From assembly GCA_910592205.1 (NCBI GenBank), contig CAJVPJ010001129.1, positions 1-12,077 of the forward strand: a stretch of 12,077 bases of DNA. Direction: 5' to 3'. The DNA comes from Paraglomus occultum. Lineage: Eukaryota; Glomeromycota; Glomeromycetes; Paraglomerales; Paraglomeraceae. Position numbers and translations under genes: made by a program. Within the stretch, counting starts at the first letter, position 1. Each line of letters begins with the position of its first letter. The notes beneath the pieces were generated by a model. It saw only the letters and a program-made list of their open reading frames with translations, was not told the origin of the DNA and made no database searches. Positions 7,718 to 12,077 of this stretch are shown piece by piece.

Positions 7718-9704
7718 AGACTGCAATCCAAGAAAAAAACTGTACCACAAATATGACGCCACTATCAAAGCCTTAACAAGTATCAGTTTACCCTGAATAC
7801 TAGCACCGGTTTATAACCGCTTCAAATTCCTACCATTAAAAGGAACTCACAAAGACGACGCGACGCCATGTCATGTGCAATTTGTAAAAAAATCCTTTCT
7901 TAAATAAGCAAAGGTAACAAAAGAGATGAAAATACTCTTGCTATAAACTCGAGCTTGTTATTTTAACATAATGCAACCTCTGATAACATTTTTATTTTAT
8001 GAAAACTCAATTAATACGTTTATCTCAATATAAACCACGCGTTCTGCCACTCGAGACTCGCTATTTTACATTATATAAGCATATACTTAGATTAGATTAC
8101 TATATCTTTGTTATTGTATCACTGTTTTAATCTTGAACGGCTTGGTGGACGATTCCTAGGATAAAGCATTTTGCATCAAATTTTTTAAAAGATTACATTC
8201 TGAATATTACTACTGAATATAGTAACTAATACTTTGCTAAACTACTCATCAGTAAGAGACCCTTTGGATTCAAGTAAATATTTGCGAATGTTATTCTGTC
8301 TTCATTAGAACTAATAAATGAATTAATAGTTGATAATGTGGTTTTGTAACATGATAATCCAACTATTCGATTCTGTCTACTGTATCTTCCGTAGCTTGGC
8401 CCGGACAATGAGTGCACACCATGATAAACAGGAAGAACAGACAAATAGATAATGTCAGTACTGTAAATTAGCGTTAATAGTGAATGGCGATGGATAGATT
8501 GGACGCTAATGCGACTTACAAATAGTTGCCGAGTTATTTTCTTAAATCAATTAATCTACCATATCTGAATAGTGTCCTTGAATAAATGTTTGCTGTATTT
8601 ATATGTTGCGTAATTATTGTAAATACTACAATTAAACCTTTACTATTATCTCGACACAGACGGGGCATTCGATATTAATATGAAATTTCGCGGATGCAAA
8701 TAATAGATTTATGGTGGTAATTAGTACACTGTACTTGTGGAGCAAACAGAGGAGTAATATGCCACTACTATGAACCAATGGAGAGTTATATTGAGATTGA
8801 GGAGACAGCTTTATTGACGAATTTAGAGAAAGATTATTAGACTTGTTATTATCAAACTGTGGGTTGATGATAATTTTGATCTGTGGCAACTACCGTGTGG
8901 TATAAACCACCCGCTTTAGCTTACACCAAATTTAGTCATAGGGAATTTGACATATGATATCATTAATCATAAATCAATACTGCTTAACAACGGTTCGCAG
9001 AGTTTGTGTTAGTTTGGTATCTGTTGTCTGGGAAATTTTAGAGCTGAAGTGTTTCATTGTTGGAATGTTTGTAATGTAGATATTTTGTTTAGATGTGTTT
9101 GGATTTAGTTTGCATGGTAGACGCGGTTATACAAGGCAACGGTAGCTTTGTTTTAATTGTAAACAGCTACGTATTAAAGTTTGTTCAAATGTTAACGTTT
9201 ATCAATGGGATAGTTGCATCATGGAATGGATGAAGTCGATAATGTATTAAAAACATCTTTATAATCTACAAACGAGAATAAATTTAAATTTAAGGAAAAA
9301 GTAAATTTCTATCGTTTAGCTAATTGCTTACGAACACTTACAAGCCCTCCACAACTATATAATCTATAAATTTTGCAAACAATACTACTACTGATATTTC
9401 TGCACGAAGACTGTTCCATCGTTTTCAAAAAAATTCTTTTTTGACCAATTGTTCAGTGATGACTATAATCGATCCCTGCGTATATTGGGGGAAAACTATT
9501 GTATCCGGAAAAGGCTTTTGAATCACACAAAAAGGTTTAATTTTAATTTAGAACAAATTAATTTTATTTGATAACTAGCAATGTTTGAGATATGTTTGGT
9601 ATCTTTTGTAGGGAAGGATCTATTTATATAATATAATCCACCTTTTTTTCCATAAAAACTAGACTCTGTTTTTATTTTTCGGCGCATTGATCTACTGCTG
9701 ATTA
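7718..9704. other. Two kilobases of gene-poor AT-rich sequence
   Basis: No supported gene. Minus-strand frames of 72 codons (8226-8444) and 85 codons (8632-8889) are open but resemble chance: the latter is Asn/Ser/Ile-rich and neither shows a motif or plausible splice context. No tRNA, rRNA or repeat array was found. Confidence 0.45.
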
Positions 9705-9821
9705 TACACAGTAAAACTCGATAAGTCGGATTTGGCCTAAGTCGGACAACATATATAAACTGTCGTTAAGCTGGAAGTCGGACAACCTTCCAGTCAAATA
9801 GACTCTCGCTAAGTTGGATTC
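9705..9821. mobile_element. Left end of a pogo/Tigger-like transposon with iterated sub-terminal units
   Basis: After TA (9705-9706) the sequence CACAGTAAAACTCGATAAG, then TCGGA, repeats the terminus found at the left edge of the window, differing at the base after CACAGT. Sub-terminal copies of the same core follow on the same strand: CTCGATAAGTCGGATTT (9718-9734), CCTAAGTCGGACAAC (9736-9750), GTCGTTAAGCTGGA (about 9763-9776), TGGAAGTCGGACAAC (9772-9786) and CTCGCTAAGTTGGATTC (9805-9821). Such iterated sites are typical of transposase-binding regions. No matching opposite end or transposase is seen to the right within the window, so this is probably a solo or truncated end. Confidence 0.55.
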
Positions 9822-10380
9822 ACGTAATTTGTATAAAGATTGACAAAATTTTTACCAATTTAGTAGCGGATTATCTGATCATTATAATTAGTTTTCTTAG
9901 GCGAGTAACTTATCACAAGAGTTGTCGTATATTTCCAAGTAAAAGTAACACTGTATCATAAATATATGTTTGCATAATATTATGTTCATATTGATCGTAT
10001 TCAAGAATGACGATTTGAAATGTCACATTATAAAATAACTGAAAAAACAATGCCCTGCTGTAATTTCGCAATAGCTATAGATAGAAACAAAGGCAAACAA
10101 AGGCCAGGGATAACAAACATCGTAATTTGAGTTGATCAAATCTTTTTGTAGAAGATTACATAATAAACAACGTCAATCTTGGTTAAATTAACAAACCTTA
10201 TCGTTATGAGTAAACGACTTGTTTGATTTTTTTTCAAAAGTAACGTAATAAGTGTAAATTCGTTATACAATAAGCGCTTTTAGCAGAAAGTAATAATAAA
10301 CAAGCTGGTAATTTAAACGCAAAATTACAAATGTTTGAAGGTCAAGTTACTAAAATTAGAAACATTCGCTAATTTCTTAT
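9822..10380. other. AT-rich sequence inward of the transposon end
   Basis: If the left transposon end is real, this would be element interior, but no transposase-like frame could be read on either strand. It is either internal non-coding sequence of a degenerate copy or unrelated DNA after truncation. Confidence 0.35.
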
Positions 10381-10583
10381 CAACATTTCCAGAGAAAATT
10401 AGGTCAATTTTGGGAAAATAAGTTTGTAGAGAATAAATTTAATCTTGTTATAAAAAAATTTAATTTTAGTTTTACAGCCGGAACAAACGGCGACTTTTGG
10501 GTTTCAACATTTCCAGAGAAAATTAGGTCAATTTTGGGAAAATAAGTTTGTAGAGAATAAATTTGATCCTTGTTATAAAAAAT
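10381..10583. repeat. Tandem direct repeat, ~80-nt unit, 124-nt period
   Basis: The 60 nt at 10381-10440, beginning CAACATTTCCAGAGAAAATT, recur without a mismatch at 10505-10564. After that the copies stay alignable with small changes (AATC-TTGTTATAAAAAA against GATCCTTGTTATAAAAAA) to about 10460 and 10583. A 44-nt non-repeated spacer (10461-10504) separates them. There is no coding frame through the unit. High identity suggests a recent local duplication, or two members of a dispersed repeat inserted next to each other. Confidence 0.85.
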
Positions 10584-11463
10584 TCATTTTGCTTTTTTGA
10601 GGATAGAGTAGTCTTGCACACAATATACGCAAGACACACAAATATATTGATAAAAAATTACATTTTGGAAATTTGTATATAATCTACGTAAACGCGTGTT
10701 AAAATGCCATGGGGGGAATGACTGTACTATATTCTAGGTAATATATCTGGTCGTTAATCGAATTGTCGGCATGTTGACTGGTTACATCCATATTTATGTG
10801 TAAGGCTACCCTTACATTTGTGTGGTAGATTCGGTCTCTTGTTCAACCGGTAGTTCTGTTTCGAATAAAGTTGGGCTTGTAAATCTATAGACGCGGAAAG
10901 TGTGATTTGACGTTATGTGGAAAAGTATCGAGTAAAGTTGATAAGGTCGAGTTCAGAGAGGCGAAGAGTGCTTTTTATAATTAATGTCGAGTTAACAATG
11001 TATTTAAAAATAACGGAAGAATGAGGTTTATTTAACGTCACAATTAATCGGTAAACGTGATAACATGAGCATTGTATTATTTATCGTATACAATTTGTTA
11101 TTATGGAATTATATTATAATTATGTATGTAACATACGCTTTCAAAATACAAGTACTTGATACTATTACTAATAAGCCGGTTGTGTCAGTATCACGTATAT
11201 TGATACGATATGTTGTTATTAAATTCCTCCTTTGAATTACGTTACGCTCATACACATTTTAGACATGGATGCGGTTAATTACATAAGCTGTCGTCGTTGT
11301 CCGTTAAATTTTCTGTATTACAACTTAGAAATAAACAGTACAGCGTTTATCAACTAACCTTTAAAATATACATTAATTAATATAGTAACATCGTAATTGA
11401 CTAATAAATCAGTTGCTTTTATACTATTACTGAAAAGTAGTCTAACTATATCAAATCTTGTGA
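10584..11463. other. Gene-poor AT-rich sequence
   Basis: No supported gene or RNA. Reading frames are short, and no structured repeat was noticed between the tandem repeat and the Sel1 remnant. Any upstream exons of the Sel1 gene that once lay here are no longer recognisable. Confidence 0.4.
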
Positions 11464-11700
11464 GCATAAAAAGCTGCTGAACAAGGACATGCTAAATAAA
11501 GCACAACATAATCTTGGTTGGTGTTATAACCATAGAACTGGAGTAGAAAAGTATGAAGAAAAGCAGTTGAATGGTATGAAAAAGCAGCTGAACAAAAAAA
11601 TGCTGGCCAACCAGTCAATTTACAAGTTAATGATCAACAGACTCAAGTTCTTCAGTCAGCATATGAAATAGCTAGTTCAAGTAAAACAAGGCCAATTTAA
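11464..11700 (+). pseudogene. C-terminal fragment of a Sel1-repeat protein, frameshifted
   Basis: Sel1 repeats are ~36-residue helix-turn-helix scaffolds related to TPRs that mediate protein-protein contacts. Three consecutive pieces fit the consensus. KAAEQGHAK (11470-11496) has a stop just before it and TAA just after. AQHNLGWCYNHRTGVEKYEE is in another frame (ORF at 11489-11671). AVEWYEKAAEQKNAGQ begins at 11563, back in the first frame, and runs into a short tail (NDQQTQVLQSAYEIASSS) ending at TAA 11698-11700. The order and spacing A-x3-L-G-x2-Y...G-V...A-V-x-W-Y-x-K-A-A-E-Q match the family. At least two frameshifts and one or two stops make it non-functional. Nothing convincing lies upstream, so only the last one to two repeats remain. 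Sel1-like repeat genes are greatly expanded in Rhizophagus-type fungi, which fits the host guess. Confidence 0.75.
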
Positions 11701-11914
11701 ATAACTACAGTCTAATACTAATACAAAGTGGTAAGAATATGTTTAACGTGGCGTCATTACACAAGGATGCATTTATTACTGATCCAAGAGTAATTGATAT
11801 TAAAGGGTATAATTGTAACAACAAATTAAACAAATTTTATACTCTTAATTAATATATTTTGACTCACATTTAATTTAGTAATTACTTAGACTATTATCAT
11901 ACTTGTCGTACTTC
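11701..11914. other. AT-rich sequence after the Sel1 remnant
   Basis: No gene or repeat could be supported between the Sel1 remnant and the GC-rich hairpin. Confidence 0.4.
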
Positions 11915-11939
11915 GCCCGGTCGACATAGTCGACCGGGC
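11915..11939. repeat. Perfect GC-rich hairpin, 11-bp stem and 3-nt loop
   Basis: GCCCGGTCGAC at 11915-11925 and GTCGACCGGGC at 11929-11939 are exact reverse complements around ATA. The stem has 9 G/C pairs of 11 in otherwise AT-rich surroundings, so it is unlikely by chance. It contains two SalI-like GTCGAC palindromes. It is not followed by a T-run, and the organism appears eukaryotic, so a bacterial-type terminator is unlikely. It could be the core of a small mobile repeat. Confidence 0.8.
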
Positions 11940-12077
11940 TCAGCACAGCTACTCTAATTATTTACATACATATACATGTTGAAATAATACATGACATTAA
12001 TTTAACTAATATTAACTAGCTACTCTTCTGAAATCCGATAATTATCTACATAATTGATTAGTTAGTTCATGGCAACG
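11940..12077. other. AT-rich right edge of the window
   Basis: Contains short TAACTA/TTAACT-like words but no gene or repeat I can support. Confidence 0.4.

Noticed and set aside
8226-8889. Two minus-strand frames of 72 and 85 codons
   Set aside because: Composition is that of translated AT-rich DNA; no motif, no plausible exon borders, and no neighbour that explains them.
1-9730. The two pogo-like ends at 1-75 and 9707-9730 as the two ends of one 9.7-kb element
   Set aside because: Orientation is wrong: the first is a right end and the second a left end, so each element lies outside the interval rather than spanning it.
11915-11939. The hairpin as a rho-independent terminator
   Set aside because: No T-run follows, no gene ends just before it, and the window is eukaryotic in character.

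Overview
This window looks like nuclear DNA of a filamentous, AT-rich fungus, most likely an arbuscular mycorrhizal one (Glomeromycotina, Rhizophagus-like). The reasons are the low GC content, genes broken by short GT-AG introns (about 46-90 nt), long gene-poor spacers, decayed transposon pieces, a Sel1-repeat fragment of the kind strongly amplified in these fungi, and a RING/ubiquitin-like multidomain gene. The assignment is inference; no rRNA or marker gene is present.

Layout: (1) 1-75 is the right end of a pogo/Tigger-like DNA transposon that runs off the left edge. (2) 174-431 holds a weak basic, helix-like coding trace on the minus strand. (3) 640-1782, minus strand, is a heavily decayed transposon-like ORF. 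It has in-frame stops and frameshifts and ends with an integrase-tail-like segment and an acidic tail. (4) 2190-3039, plus strand, is a multi-pass membrane protein gene with two introns, whose reading frame across exon 2 is ambiguous. (5) 3100-4654 is a spacer with small inverted repeats. (6) 4655-5971, minus strand, is the most interesting gene. Splicing rebuilds a complete RING finger, then a ubiquitin-like domain, then a TerD-type stress domain. The join between the two halves of TerD is odd: either a fourth exon or two frameshifts. (7) About 5.4 kb follows without a convincing gene, apart from two weak coding traces (6251-6466 and 7568-7717). (8) 9707-9821 is the left end of a second transposon of the same family, with iterated sub-terminal units. 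(9) 10381-10583 is a tandem pair of an ~80 nt repeat. (10) 11464-11700 is a frameshifted Sel1-repeat C-terminus. (11) 11915-11939 is a perfect GC-rich hairpin in otherwise AT-rich DNA.

Nothing suggests an operon. The two main genes have separate promoters and point toward each other across a 1.6 kb spacer. The best candidate for a little-described system is the RING-UBL-TerD protein. It would couple E3 ubiquitin-ligase architecture to a domain best known from bacterial tellurite and stress-resistance loci.
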